DNA from: WHSW01 sp963821025
GTDB lineage: Bacteria > Actinomycetota > Thermoleophilia > Solirubrobacterales > 70-9
NCBI GenBank assembly: GCA_963821025.1
Contig: CAWGCG010000003.1
Coordinates: 1,436,151 to 1,500,150, forward strand
DNA length: 64,000 nt
Direction of reading: 5' to 3'
In this document: piece after piece, positions 11,748-19,967 of the stretch
How positions within the stretch are numbered: the first letter of the stretch is position 1
Layout: each line of letters begins with the position of its first letter
Made by a program: the position numbers and the translations under genes
The notes under the pieces: model-generated
Databases searched by the model: none
Told to the model about the DNA's origin: nothing
Seen by the model: the letters and a program-made list of their open reading frames with translations, nothing else

Positions 11748-12128
11748 CTACGTCTTCTTCGCCGCCTTCGCCTCGCCCTCGAGCCGGCGGCGCGCCTTGA
11801 GCACCGCGGGAACCGAGCAGCGCACGACCTTGGCGATCTCGCCGTTGGGGCGGTCGGGGTCGCGGCGGATCTCGAACTCGATCAGGGCCTCGGCGCGCAG
11901 CTTCGCCCGCTCCTCGCGGGTGGCGCCGGCGGGAGCGGTTTCGTTGGCGGCCTCAGCGGCGATCGCCCGCCTGCACTGCAGGCAGTGAGCCTTGTCGCCG
12001 CGGCGCGTCCACCCCGCCGGCGGCCCCTTGGCCTCGAAGCCGGGCATCCAGCTGATCGAGACCTCGCAGCGGTCGCATGACCAGTCGCTGCGGGCCGTGT
12101 TTCGGGTGGGCGTTGCGGTGGCTGACAT
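11748..12128 (-). CDS. Small zinc-ribbon protein with basic HTH-like C-terminus
   Basis: A 126-residue protein of unknown function. Two Cys pairs, CDRC near residue 18 and CLQC near residue 49, are spaced like a four-cysteine zinc ribbon. The C-terminal 40 residues (NGEIAKVVRCSVPAVLKARRRL) look like a helix-turn-helix segment with a basic tail ending in AKAAKKT, suggesting nucleic-acid binding. The ATG at 12128 has the Shine-Dalgarno AAGGAG 11 nt upstream. It lies downstream of the DEAD-box helicase gene on the same strand but has its own leader, which strikingly resembles the helicase leader. This suggests shared control, possibly cold or RNA-structure related, though that is inference. Confidence 0.7.
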   Translation of the reverse strand: MSATATPTRNTARSDWSCDRCEVSISWMPGFEAKGPPAGWTRRGDKAHCLQCRRAIAAEAANETAPAGATREERAKLRAEALIEFEIRRDPDRPNGEIAKVVRCSVPAVLKARRRLEGEAKAAKKT

Positions 12129-12232
12129 GGGCGAGCGAACTCCTTGGTGGCGATTTCAGGAAGAGGGAGTGGTCCTGTGGCCCCGCGTGCGCCGGTACCG
12201 GCGAACCACGGTGGGAACTCCTCGGGCGCCAA
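12129..12232 (-). promoter_or_regulatory. Structured 5' leader, copy 1, shared with the DEAD-box helicase
   Basis: Read on the minus strand: TTGGCGCCCGAGGAGTTCC (12214-12232), a 14-nt perfect palindrome CGCCGGTACCGGCG (12190-12203), then a second AAGGAGTT (12138-12145) 9 nt before the ATG. A possible -10 box TAGAAT lies at 12254-12259, 22 nt ahead of the conserved block. The same layout, with 18 of 19 bases of the first block identical, precedes the helicase. Confidence 0.6.
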
Positions 12233-12288
12233 TGCAGGCAACCCGAAGCGGGGATTCTAGCATTTTGGCGACTTCGTAACGATTGTGA

Positions 12289-13389
12289 TTAGCGGCGGTC
12301 GAACTCGCCCGCGAGCCCGAGGCTGCGCGCGATCTGGCGCATCTCGCGGCGCTGATCGGGGAGCACGAAGCTGACCCCGGCGCCGTCGCGCCCGGCGCGG
12401 CCCGAGCGCCCGACCCGGTGGACGTAGGCGTCGCGGTCCCCCGGGGCGTCGAAGTTGATCACGTGGGTGATCTCCTCGACGTCGATCCCGCGGGCGGCGA
12501 CATCGGTCGCGACCAGGGTGTCGACCTTGCCCGAGGCGAAGTTGGCGAGCGCCCGCTGGCGTTGGTTTTGGGACTTGTCGCCGTGCATCGCGGCCGACTC
12601 CACCCCTCGCTGGCGCAGGCGCTTGACCAGCCGGTCGGCGCCGCGCTTGGTCCGCACGAAGACGAGCGTGCGCCCGCGCTCGGTGTGCCGCAGCTCGTGC
12701 ACGAGGGCGCTCACCTTGTCGGCGTGCTCGAGGTGGACGAAGCGGTGGCGGACCTCGCCGCGGTCGGACTCGACCGGCTCGTGCACGTGGCGGCGCGGGT
12801 TCTCGGTGTAGGCGCGCGCGACCTTGCCGGCGGCCGCTTCGAGCGTGGCCGAGAAGAACAGGGTCTGGCGAGCCCGCGGGGTGAGCGAGACGATCCGGTC
12901 GACGGCGGGCTTGAAGCCCATGTCGAGCATCCGGTCGGCCTCGTCGATGACCAGTATGCGGACGTGCTCGAGGCTGAGCGTGCGGCGCTGCAGGAGATCC
13001 TCGAGCCGGCCCGGGGTGGCGACGACGATGTGGGCGCGGGCGGCCTTCTTCGCCTGCTTTTCGAGCCCGACGCCGCCGTAGACGGGGGCGATCGAGAGTG
13101 CCCGGGCGGTGGCGATGTCGTGCAGCTCGGCGACTATCTGCAGGGCGAGCTCGCGGGTCGGCGCCAGGATCAGCGCCGCCGGGCGGCGGTCGGAGGCCTC
13201 GATCAGGTCGACGATCGGGATCCCGAAGGCGAGCGTCTTGCCCGATCCGGTCGGCGACTGGACGAGCACGTCGTGGCCGTCGAGGACATCCTCGACGACA
13301 AGTTTCTGGATCGCGAACGGCGCGGTCAGCCCGCGCCTTGAGAGGGCGCTCGCAACAGGGCGCGAGACGCCGAGGTCGGCGAAAGACAT
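12289..13389 (-). CDS. DEAD-box ATP-dependent RNA helicase (RhlE-like)
   Basis: A 366-residue core DEAD-box helicase that unwinds short RNA duplexes using ATP, with almost no extension beyond the two RecA domains. Motifs in order: the F/Q region (SFADLGVS...PFAIQ), Walker A SPTGSGKT, PTREL, TPGR, Walker B DEAD, SAT, and the C-terminal VATDVAARGIDV and HRVGRSGRAG. The ATG at 13389 was chosen over an upstream in-frame start because it has the strong Shine-Dalgarno AAGGAGTT 7 nt away and begins at the conserved SFADLG. It has a structured leader. Likely roles are ribosome assembly, RNA decay or cold adaptation. Confidence 0.95.
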   Translation of the reverse strand: MSFADLGVSRPVASALSRRGLTAPFAIQKLVVEDVLDGHDVLVQSPTGSGKTLAFGIPIVDLIEASDRRPAALILAPTRELALQIVAELHDIATARALSIAPVYGGVGLEKQAKKAARAHIVVATPGRLEDLLQRRTLSLEHVRILVIDEADRMLDMGFKPAVDRIVSLTPRARQTLFFSATLEAAAGKVARAYTENPRRHVHEPVESDRGEVRHRFVHLEHADKVSALVHELRHTERGRTLVFVRTKRGADRLVKRLRQRGVESAAMHGDKSQNQRQRALANFASGKVDTLVATDVAARGIDVEEITHVINFDAPGDRDAYVHRVGRSGRAGRDGAGVSFVLPDQRREMRQIARSLGLAGEFDRR

Positions 13390-13477
13390 GTGGTGCAACT
13401 CCTTGTGAGTGGTGGGAATCCTGAGACCCGGACGCACTCACGAGTGCACGGAAGAAACGGAACTCCTCGAGCGCCAA
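13390..13477 (-). promoter_or_regulatory. Structured 5' leader, copy 2, of the DEAD-box helicase
   Basis: On the minus strand: TTGGCGCTCGAGGAGTTCC (13459-13477), a hairpin with 5-bp stem GCACT/AGTGC (13434-13447), then AAGGAGTT (13397-13404) 7 nt before the ATG. TACCGT at 13500-13505 is a possible -10 box, 22 nt upstream of the conserved block, exactly as in copy 1. Two GGAGTT sequences flank a hairpin in both leaders. Confidence 0.6.
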
Positions 13478-13580
13478 AAGGTGACGCCCGACGCCGATCA
13501 CGGTAGCAGGCGTTTGTTCGCCACCGGTTCGGGTACCGGCGCTGGGTCGGAAGACTGCAAGGGGGCTGTCGAAGGATGTC

Positions 13581-13871
13581 GTGGACGAGGACCTGAGCAG
13601 GATGCTCTACGGGCGGCTCGAGCCGCTGCTCGGCGATGAGCCCGAGCGCGGCGACGGGCACCGTCGCCGACAGCTGCTGTGCGACGCCTGTCGCGAGGCG
13701 CTCGAACGCCTTGCCGAGGGGCGCGAGCGCGCCGAGGAAGCTGCCGCCTCGCTGTTCGAGCAGATTCGCGCGCTCTTCGATCCGGAGCGCCAGCTGCAGG
13801 TGAGGCTGATCGTCGACCTCGACCTGCCGAGCGCTGCCGCGATGCTCGACAGCCGCCGGGCCAGCCGCTAG
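13581..13871 (+). CDS. Small hypothetical protein
   Basis: A 96-residue soluble, charged protein with predicted helices. It contains a CDAC pair near residue 34 (LLCDACREALERLAEGRERAEEAAASLFEQIRALF, here only described), followed by a more hydrophobic end (VRLIVDLDLPSAAAML). The GTG at 13581 is preceded by GAAGGA. The gene diverges from the helicase and ends in a 4-bp overlap with the stop of the convergent antiporter. I do not recognise the family. The codon pattern and ribosome site support a real gene. Confidence 0.55.
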   Translation: MDEDLSRMLYGRLEPLLGDEPERGDGHRRRQLLCDACREALERLAEGRERAEEAAASLFEQIRALFDPERQLQVRLIVDLDLPSAAAMLDSRRASR

Positions 13872-15166
13872 CGCGACTGCGCGCCCTGTCTCAGCGCCTC
13901 CGCCGGAAGCCAGCGCCGGCTCAGCGGCGCCGCGGTGACCCCGTGGACGACGATCGAAACGCCGACGCAGGCGATCGCCGTCCACACGATCAGCTCGCTG
14001 TCGGCGGCTCCGAGAACGCCGGCGCCGGCCGCGACCGCGGCGTAGTAGAGCGAGCCGATCCCACGCACCCCGAACCAGGCGACGAACGCTTTCTCGCCCG
14101 GCGGCAGGTCGCTTCGAACCAGCGAGATCACGACTGAGAGCGGGCGGATCACGACCAGCAGCGCCGGGACCAACAGCCAGCCCGCGACCCCGGGCGCGCC
14201 GAGCCCGCCCAGCGACAGCATGCTGCCCATGAGGAGGATGAGGACGAGCTCGCCGAACTTCTCCACCACGTCGGCACCGTCGTGGACCGCCATGTGGGTC
14301 TCGTGGGTGCTCTCATAACGGCGGTAGGCGAGCCCGCCGGCGAAGGCGGCGATGAAGCCGAAGGCGCCGGCGATCTCAGTGACCGCGTAGATCATCAGCA
14401 CGCTCGGGATCGCCAGCCAGGCGTCGAAAGCGGTCGCCAGCAGCTCGCGCTCGCGCAACCAGACGGCGAGGCCGCCGAGCCCGTAGCCGATCGCCGCCCC
14501 GATCGCGAGCCCGGCGCCGATCCCGTAGATGACGTCGGCCGCCAGCCACTCGCCGAACCAGCCACCACCGTCCTCGGCGACGATGAACAGGCCCAAGAAC
14601 AGGAACGGGAGCGCGAGCCCGTCGTTGAGCCCGGCCTCGCCGGTGACCGAGAAGTTGGGCTCGTGCTCGTCCTCGTCGCCGGGCGGCCCGACGCCGATGT
14701 CGCCCGCCAGCACCGGGTCGGTCGGAGCGAGGATCGCCCCCAGCACGACCGCGGCGCCCAGCGAGAGCCCGATCACCTGGGTGCCGAAGGCGACCACGCC
14801 GAGGATCGTCAGCGGCATCGCGATCCCGAGCAGCCGCGCCACCCCCGACCACGAGCGCCAGTCGAGCGGCCGGTCGAGCTTCAGCCCGGTGCCGAACAGC
14901 GCGATGATCACCGCGAGCTCGGCAAGGCGCTCGATCAGCGAGGCGTCCTCGATCGGGTCGATCCAGGAGATCCCGACCAACTGGATCACCACCGCCGCCC
15001 CGGCGCCGAGACCGAGATAGATGATGCTCGCCGAGAAGGCTCGCTCGTGCTCGTGCGAGAGCGCTCCGATCGCGGCGAAGACCGCGAATGCGCAGAAGAG
15101 CAGCGCAATCACGTAGGGGTCGGCGAAGGCAAAGCCGCGCTCGGCGGCCAGCTGCGGGACGAGCAT
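13868..15166 (-). CDS. Sodium/proton antiporter, CPA1/NhaP-like
   Basis: A 432-residue integral membrane protein with about 12-13 hydrophobic segments. It should exchange cytoplasmic Na+ (or K+) for external protons. The family signatures are visible: GTGLKLD in the third or fourth helix, LAPTDPVLA (unwound-helix region), SVTGEAGLNDGLALPF with the paired ion-binding acidic residues, and GVRGIGSLYYA near the C-terminus. The ATG at 15166 is preferred to the TTG two codons upstream; no clear ribosome site supports either. It has no large cytoplasmic tail. It is divergent from a DUF2294 gene with 131 bp between them. Confidence 0.93.
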   Translation of the reverse strand: MLVPQLAAERGFAFADPYVIALLFCAFAVFAAIGALSHEHERAFSASIIYLGLGAGAAVVIQLVGISWIDPIEDASLIERLAELAVIIALFGTGLKLDRPLDWRSWSGVARLLGIAMPLTILGVVAFGTQVIGLSLGAAVVLGAILAPTDPVLAGDIGVGPPGDEDEHEPNFSVTGEAGLNDGLALPFLFLGLFIVAEDGGGWFGEWLAADVIYGIGAGLAIGAAIGYGLGGLAVWLRERELLATAFDAWLAIPSVLMIYAVTEIAGAFGFIAAFAGGLAYRRYESTHETHMAVHDGADVVEKFGELVLILLMGSMLSLGGLGAPGVAGWLLVPALLVVIRPLSVVISLVRSDLPPGEKAFVAWFGVRGIGSLYYAAVAAGAGVLGAADSELIVWTAIACVGVSIVVHGVTAAPLSRRWLPAEALRQGAQSR

Positions 15167-15297
15167 CGCCAACTTCTACCCGGTTCGCCGGCGCCCGGTC
15201 CCCTAGACTGGATGGGACCGCCGGTTGGGCACTCCACCTCTCCCTCTGCCCCTCAGCATCCCCGGCTTCACCCGAGGGGAAGGGAAATGAGGTTGCC

Positions 15298-15681
15298 GTG
15301 AGCAATCCGGGCGACACCGCCGCGGACACGGGCACGCAGCGTGCAAGCGTCTGCGACGAGATCAACAGGTCGATCGGCTCGGTCTGGCAGCGGCACGCCG
15401 GCGGCAGGCCGAGCTCGGTCACGACCGAGGTCAACGGCGACGTGATCAAGTGCGTGATGCAGGACGCGGTGAGCACGATCGGCACCCATCCGCCCGATGA
15501 GGAAGCGGCGCCCGATGCGCCCGCCCGCTCACCGAACTCGGTCACCTATCGCAACGAGGCGATGTGGATGGTGACCAGGCTGACCGGCCGCAAGGTGCTC
15601 GGCTTCATTCCCGTGCGCGACGCCAAGAGCGACGTCGCCAGCGACACCTTCGTCCTGGAGCCACGCCAGATCAAGTACTGA
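15298..15681 (+). CDS. DUF2294 family protein (MpsC-like)
   Basis: A 127-residue protein matching the DUF2294 pattern: an N-terminal helix with SIGSVWQRHAGGRP, a beta-strand with VNGDVIKCVM, and the later segment YRNEAMWMVTRLTGRKVLGF. DUF2294 proteins have been linked to a Na+-translocating, membrane-potential system (MpsC) in staphylococci, but most members are uncharacterised. The GTG start follows GAGG at normal spacing. TAGACT at about 15204 would give a leader of some 80 nt. Divergence from the Na+/H+ antiporter gene makes a link to ion homeostasis attractive, as inference only. Confidence 0.8.
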   Translation: MSNPGDTAADTGTQRASVCDEINRSIGSVWQRHAGGRPSSVTTEVNGDVIKCVMQDAVSTIGTHPPDEEAAPDAPARSPNSVTYRNEAMWMVTRLTGRKVLGFIPVRDAKSDVASDTFVLEPRQIKY

Positions 15682-15696
15682 GCCGCAGCCTCAACG

Positions 15697-15712
15697 GGCG
15701 CGGATCCGCGCC
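15697..15712. repeat. 16-bp perfect palindrome between the DUF2294 gene and typA
   Basis: GGCGCGGATCCGCGCC is fully self-complementary. It lies 15 bp after the DUF2294 stop and 21 bp before the typA start. It could be a short terminator stem or an operator. There is no U-tract. Confidence 0.4.
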
Positions 15713-15733
15713 TGCCACACTCATCGGCCCCTG

Positions 15734-17587
15734 ATGGCCGTTCGCACCGACCTCCGAAACATCGCGATCGTCGCCCACGTCGACCACGGCAAGACGACCC
15801 TGGTCGACGCGATGCTGTGGCAGTCGGGCGCCTTTCGCGAGGGCGCCGACGTCGCCGAGCGGGTGATGGACTCGATGGACCTCGAGCGCGAGAAGGGGAT
15901 CACGATCCTCGCCAAGAACACCGCGGTCCGCTACGGCGACGTCAAGCTCAACATCGTCGACACCCCCGGCCACGCCGACTTCGGCGGCGAGGTCGAGCGG
16001 GCGCTGACCATGGTCGACGGCATCCTGCTCTTGGTCGACGCCTCCGAGGGCCCGATGCCGCAGACGCGCTTCGTCCTGCGCAAGGCGCTCGAGGCGCGCT
16101 TGCCGGTGGTCTTGGTGGTCAACAAGGTCGACCGTGACGATGCCCGGATCGCCGAGGTGGTCGACGAGGTCTATGAGCTCTTTCTCGACCTCGATGCCGG
16201 CGATGACCAGGTCGAGTTCCCGATCGTCTACGCGAACGCCAGGGCCGGCTGGGCCTCGCCGATCGAGGGCGAGGTCGGCACCGACCTGCGCCCGCTGCTC
16301 GAGCTCATGGTCGAGCGGATCCCGGCGCCCACCTACGAGCCCGAGCACCCGCTCCAGGCCCACGTCACCAATCTCGACGCGTCGCCGTATGTGGGCCGGC
16401 TGGCGCTCTGCCGGGTCCGCAACGGGACGATCCGCGCCGGCGCGCCGATCGCCTGGTGTCGCGCCGACGGCACGATCGAGCCGGCCACGGTCGCCAACCT
16501 CTATGTCACCGAGGCTCTGGAGCGGGTCGAGGCCGAGGAGGCCGGACCGGGCGAGATCATCGCCGTCGCCGGGATCGACGAGGTGACGATCGGCGAGACG
16601 CTCGCCGACGCCGATGACCCCCGCCCGCTCCCGGTGATCACCGTCGATGAGCCCTCGCTCTCGATCGTGATCTCGATCAACGACTCGCCGCTTGCCGGGC
16701 GCGAGGGAAAGAAGCTGACCGCGCGCCAGATCCGCGACCGTCTCGACACCGAGCTGGTCGGCAACGTCTCGATCCGCGTCCGCGACACCGAGCGCCCCGA
16801 CTCGTGGGAGGTGCACGGGCGCGGCGAGCTGCAGCTCGTCGTCCTCTTGGAGCTGATGCGCCGGGAGGGCTTCGAGCTGACCGCGAGCCAACCGCGGGTG
16901 CTGACCCGTGAGGTCGATGGGCGGCTGTGCGAGCCGGTCGAGCGCCTGGCGATCGACGTCCCCGAGGACTACGTCGGCGTCGTCACCCAGATGCTCGCCC
17001 TGCGCAAGGGCCGGATGGAGCAGATCATCAACCACTCGACCGGCTGGGTGCGACTCGACTACCTGGCACCGGCGCGGGGGCTGATCGGGTTTCGAACCGA
17101 GTTCCTGACCGAGACCCGCGGCACCGGCATCCTCCACCACGTCTTCGAGCGCTGGGAACCGTGGGCGGGCGAGCTGCGGATGCGCCCGACCGGCGCCCTG
17201 GTCAGCGACCGCTCGGGACAGACCGCGAGCTTTGCCCTGCACTCATTGCAGGACCGCGGCAGCCTCTTCGTCGGCCCCGGCACCGACGTTTATGAGGGGA
17301 TGATCGTGGGCGAGAACTCGCGCGCCGACGACCTCGACGTCAACGCGACCAAGCAAAAGCACCAGACCAACGTCCGCGCCGCGAGCGCCGACCTGCTGGT
17401 CCGCCTGATCCCGCCGCGGCCGCTGTCGCTGGAGAGCGCGCTCGAGTTCCTCCGCGACGACGAGTGCGTCGAGATCACCCCGAAGAGCCTGCGCCTGCGC
17501 AAGGCCGAGCTCGAGCGGACAGAGCGGGTAAAGGCGGCGCGACGCGGCAAGCGGGTGGGGGCGGAAACGCAGCTTCAGGGCACGTAG
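15734..17587 (+). CDS. typA: Translational GTPase TypA/BipA
   Basis: A 617-residue ribosome-binding GTPase, full length for TypA/BipA, involved in 50S assembly and stress translation. The G domain contains VAHVDHGKTTLVDAML (G1), the switch region ERVMDSMDLEREKGITILAKN, DTPGHADFGGEVER (G3) and VVNKVDRDDAR (G4). The TypA-specific C-terminal domain is present with the conserved NHSTGWVRLDYLAPARGLIGFRTEF region (described, split) and QKHQTNVRAA. It is distinguished from EF-G/LepA by this C-terminal domain. Expressed alone, it ends in a strong stem-loop. Confidence 0.97.
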   Translation: MAVRTDLRNIAIVAHVDHGKTTLVDAMLWQSGAFREGADVAERVMDSMDLEREKGITILAKNTAVRYGDVKLNIVDTPGHADFGGEVERALTMVDGILLLVDASEGPMPQTRFVLRKALEARLPVVLVVNKVDRDDARIAEVVDEVYELFLDLDAGDDQVEFPIVYANARAGWASPIEGEVGTDLRPLLELMVERIPAPTYEPEHPLQAHVTNLDASPYVGRLALCRVRNGTIRAGAPIAWCRADGTIEPATVANLYVTEALERVEAEEAGPGEIIAVAGIDEVTIGETLADADDPRPLPVITVDEPSLSIVISINDSPLAGREGKKLTARQIRDRLDTELVGNVSIRVRDTERPDSWEVHGRGELQLVVLLELMRREGFELTASQPRVLTREVDGRLCEPVERLAIDVPEDYVGVVTQMLALRKGRMEQIINHSTGWVRLDYLAPARGLIGFRTEFLTETRGTGILHHVFERWEPWAGELRMRPTGALVSDRSGQTASFALHSLQDRGSLFVGPGTDVYEGMIVGENSRADDLDVNATKQKHQTNVRAASADLLVRLIPPRPLSLESALEFLRDDECVEITPKSLRLRKAELERTERVKAARRGKRVGAETQLQGT

Positions 17588-17621
17588 GAGGCTGATCGGG
17601 ACCCGGGACCTGCTCGAGAAT

Positions 17622-17672
17622 CCCGCCGGGGCGAGTTCTTGTCGGTATGCGGACAAAACTCGCCCCGGCGGG
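17622..17672. terminator. Strong stem-loop after typA, member of the GGGGCGA hairpin family
   Basis: A perfect 16-bp stem, 17622-17637 with 17657-17672, extended after a single-base bulge by TTGTC/GACAA (17639-17643 with 17652-17656) around an 8-nt loop. The left arm GGGGCGAGTTCTT and the TCGGTAT core resemble the hairpin after glnA. It lies between convergent typA and the amidohydrolase gene and may serve both. Confidence 0.65.
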
Positions 17673-17695
17673 TCGGCTGCGGTACCTGCTCTGCC

Positions 17696-18843
17696 CTACC
17701 CCGGCAACGGCGCCAGCGGCGTCCGCGCCACGGTCATCGCGAAGACCATGAACCGGGCGCCGAGCGCGAAGCGCAGCTCGTCGGGCTGGGGGAAGTGCTC
17801 GCCGGCGCGGTCGATAGCTCGCCGAAGAGCCGCGCAAATGCGCGCCAGCGGGCCGTCGTCGCCGACGTCGCAGGCAAGCCGCGCCAGCGCCAGCAGCTCG
17901 GCCGGGTGCTGCCGGCGATCGCCACGCCGACCCCGGTGACCAGGTCGGAGACGATCCGCTCCAACAGCGGGTCATAGACGTCGGGCTCGCCGCTCGCCGG
18001 AGGCGGCTCGAGCAGCTGCTCGCCCGCCAGCAGGCGATCGAGCTGGCCCCGGCGATCGCGCGGATCGCCTCGGGACCGAGGCCCGCCTGGATCGCGAAGC
18101 GCAGGTGCATCACCGCCGAGGAGAGCGGCTGGCCGTAGGGCGAGTCGCTCGCCCAGAGGATCTGACCGGGCGGCGCCAGCGAGAACAAGGAGATCATGTC
18201 GCCCGGGCTCCACCATGAGGTGTCGATGAGGAGGTTCGGGTGCGCGGGCAACTCGCGCCAGAACCAGGCGAGGTCGGAGACGGCGGCGTGGGCGAGGATC
18301 AGCCGCGCCCCGCGGGTGTCGCTCGGCGAGCCCACCGTGTCGCGGCCGAGCGCCGGGATCCCGCGGCCGGCGTGGATCAGTACCGGCAGGCGGCGCTCGT
18401 CGGCGAGCGCGACCAGGTCGGCGACCGCGGGAACCGACGAGGGTGAAGCTCTCCGCGCGCGGGTGCAGCTTGATCCCGCGGGCGCCGGCGTCCAGCGCCC
18501 GCTCGGCCTCGGCGACGGCGCCCTGGTTCGGGTTGACGCGGCAGAACGCGGTCAGTCGGCCGCCCGAGTCGGCCGCCGCGGCGAGCACTCGATCGTTCGC
18601 CGCCCGGTAGCCGTCGGGCTCGGCCATCGGGAAGACGACCCCGCGGGCGTCGGCACGCTCGAGCCCGGCGAGCAGCTCGGCCGTCGTCTGCTTGTAGCCG
18701 TCGGGGTCGTTGGCACCGATATGGGTGTGGGCGTCGAAGAGCTCGAGCGGGCCGGTGGCGCCGAGCAGCGCCTCCCACCACGGCCCGGCGACCTGATCGA
18801 GCGGATCGGCGGGCACCGCCGCGACCGCGTCCGCGAGGCTCAC
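17696..18843 (-). CDS. Amidohydrolase family (TIM-barrel metal hydrolase), three frameshifts
   Basis: About 380 residues when reading frames are joined. The start FDAHTHIGANDPDG carries the HxH metal motif of amidohydrolase-2-type enzymes. GIKLHPRAESF gives the middle barrel strand with its His, LILAHAAVSDLAWF the later His, and ILWASDSPYGQPLS the catalytic Asp. Coding quality is good in each piece, but the frame changes near 18439 (one base extra), near 18041 (one base missing) and near 17903 (one base missing). The GTG start at 18843 overlaps the upstream aminotransferase stop as GTGA, so it is the third gene of the zwf operon. The substrate is unknown. Sequencing indels are likelier than decay because all catalytic residues survive. 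Confidence 0.75.
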
Positions 18844-19967
18844 CGGCCGACCGCCGCCGCGATCCGCTCGACGATCTGCTCGAGCAGCTGCGGCGAGGTG
18901 GCGAAGTTGAGCCTGGCGAAGCCGGCGCCGCCGCTGCCGAACTGCGGCCCGGGGCTGAGCGCCACGCGGCCGCGCTCGAGAAAGGCCGCGGCCGGGTCGT
19001 CGCCGAGCTCGAGCGCCCGACAATCGAGCCAGGCGAGGTAGCCGGCGGCGGGCTGCTGCGTAGCCGACCTCGGGCAGGTGCTCGGCCAGCAGCTCGGCGA
19101 GCAGCGCCCGGTTCGAGTCGAGCCGCGCCAGCACCCGGTCTAGCCACTCGTCGGAGCGCTCGAACGCCGCGACCGAGGCGAGGACGCCGAAATGGCCGAC
19201 GTGGCGGGCGACCTCGGGCAGCTCGGCGACCCGCTCACGCGCCGGCCCCGGCGCGGTCACCGCGTGGGCGCACTTGAGCCCGGCGAGGTTGAACGCCTTC
19301 GAGGCCGAGGTGAGCACGATGCCGCGCTCGGCGGCCTGCGGCGGCACGGTCGTGAACACGGTGTGCTCGGCGCCCGTGAGCGACCAACGGCGCGTGGATC
19401 TCATCGGCGAGCACCCAGCCGTCGTGGGCGGCGGCGACCTCGGCGATCCGCTCGAGCTCGGCGCGCTCGAGCACCGCGCCGGTCGGGTTGTGGGGGCTGC
19501 AGAGCACCAGCACCCGCGCGCCGGCGGCAAACGAGCGCTCGATCCCGTCGAGGTCGAGCTCGCGACCGTCCGCCAGCGGCACCTCGGCGAGCTCGCGGCC
19601 GGCCTCCTCGATCACGCCGAAGAACGGGTGGTAGACGGGTGGGTTGATGACCACCCGCTCGCCCGGCTCGGTGAGCACGTGGAGCAGCTCGACGATCGCC
19701 GCGACGACGTCGTTGAGGCGGCGCACGTGCTCAGCCTCGACCGCCCAGCCGAGGCGGCGCTCGGCAAAGCCGGCGAACGCCGCGCCGATTCCGGCGGCGT
19801 CGGGGTTGGCGTAGCCGAGCGTCGTCGTGGTCGATCGCCTCGTGCAGGGTCGCCTTGATCGCCGGCGCCAGCGGGTAGTCCATCTCGGCGACGAACGCCG
19901 GGAGCACGTCGGGCTCATACCACGACCACTTGGCGCTGCGCCGCGCCCGAAGCTCGTCCAGGTTCAA
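18840..19967 (-). CDS. PatB/MalY-type PLP aminotransferase or C-S lyase, three frameshifts
   Basis: A fold-type I PLP enzyme of the MalY/PatB group, which act as cystathionine beta-lyases or aminotransferases. Segments: KWSWYEPDVLPAFVAEMDYPL at the N-terminus (family hallmark), YANPDAAGIG, INPPVYHPFF, CSPHNPTGAV, LADEIHAPLV, and the PLP lysine in LTSASKAFNLAGLK. The frame changes by one extra base near 19819, 19381 and 19055, which together restore the original frame modulo three. The TTG start at 19967 overlaps the zwf stop as TTGA. The end NFATSPQLLEQIVERI is typical. The intact motifs argue for assembly errors rather than a dead gene. Confidence 0.8.

Noticed and set aside
15671..17242. 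Long antisense open frame opposite typA
   Set aside because: Mirror of typA coding bias, with no motifs.
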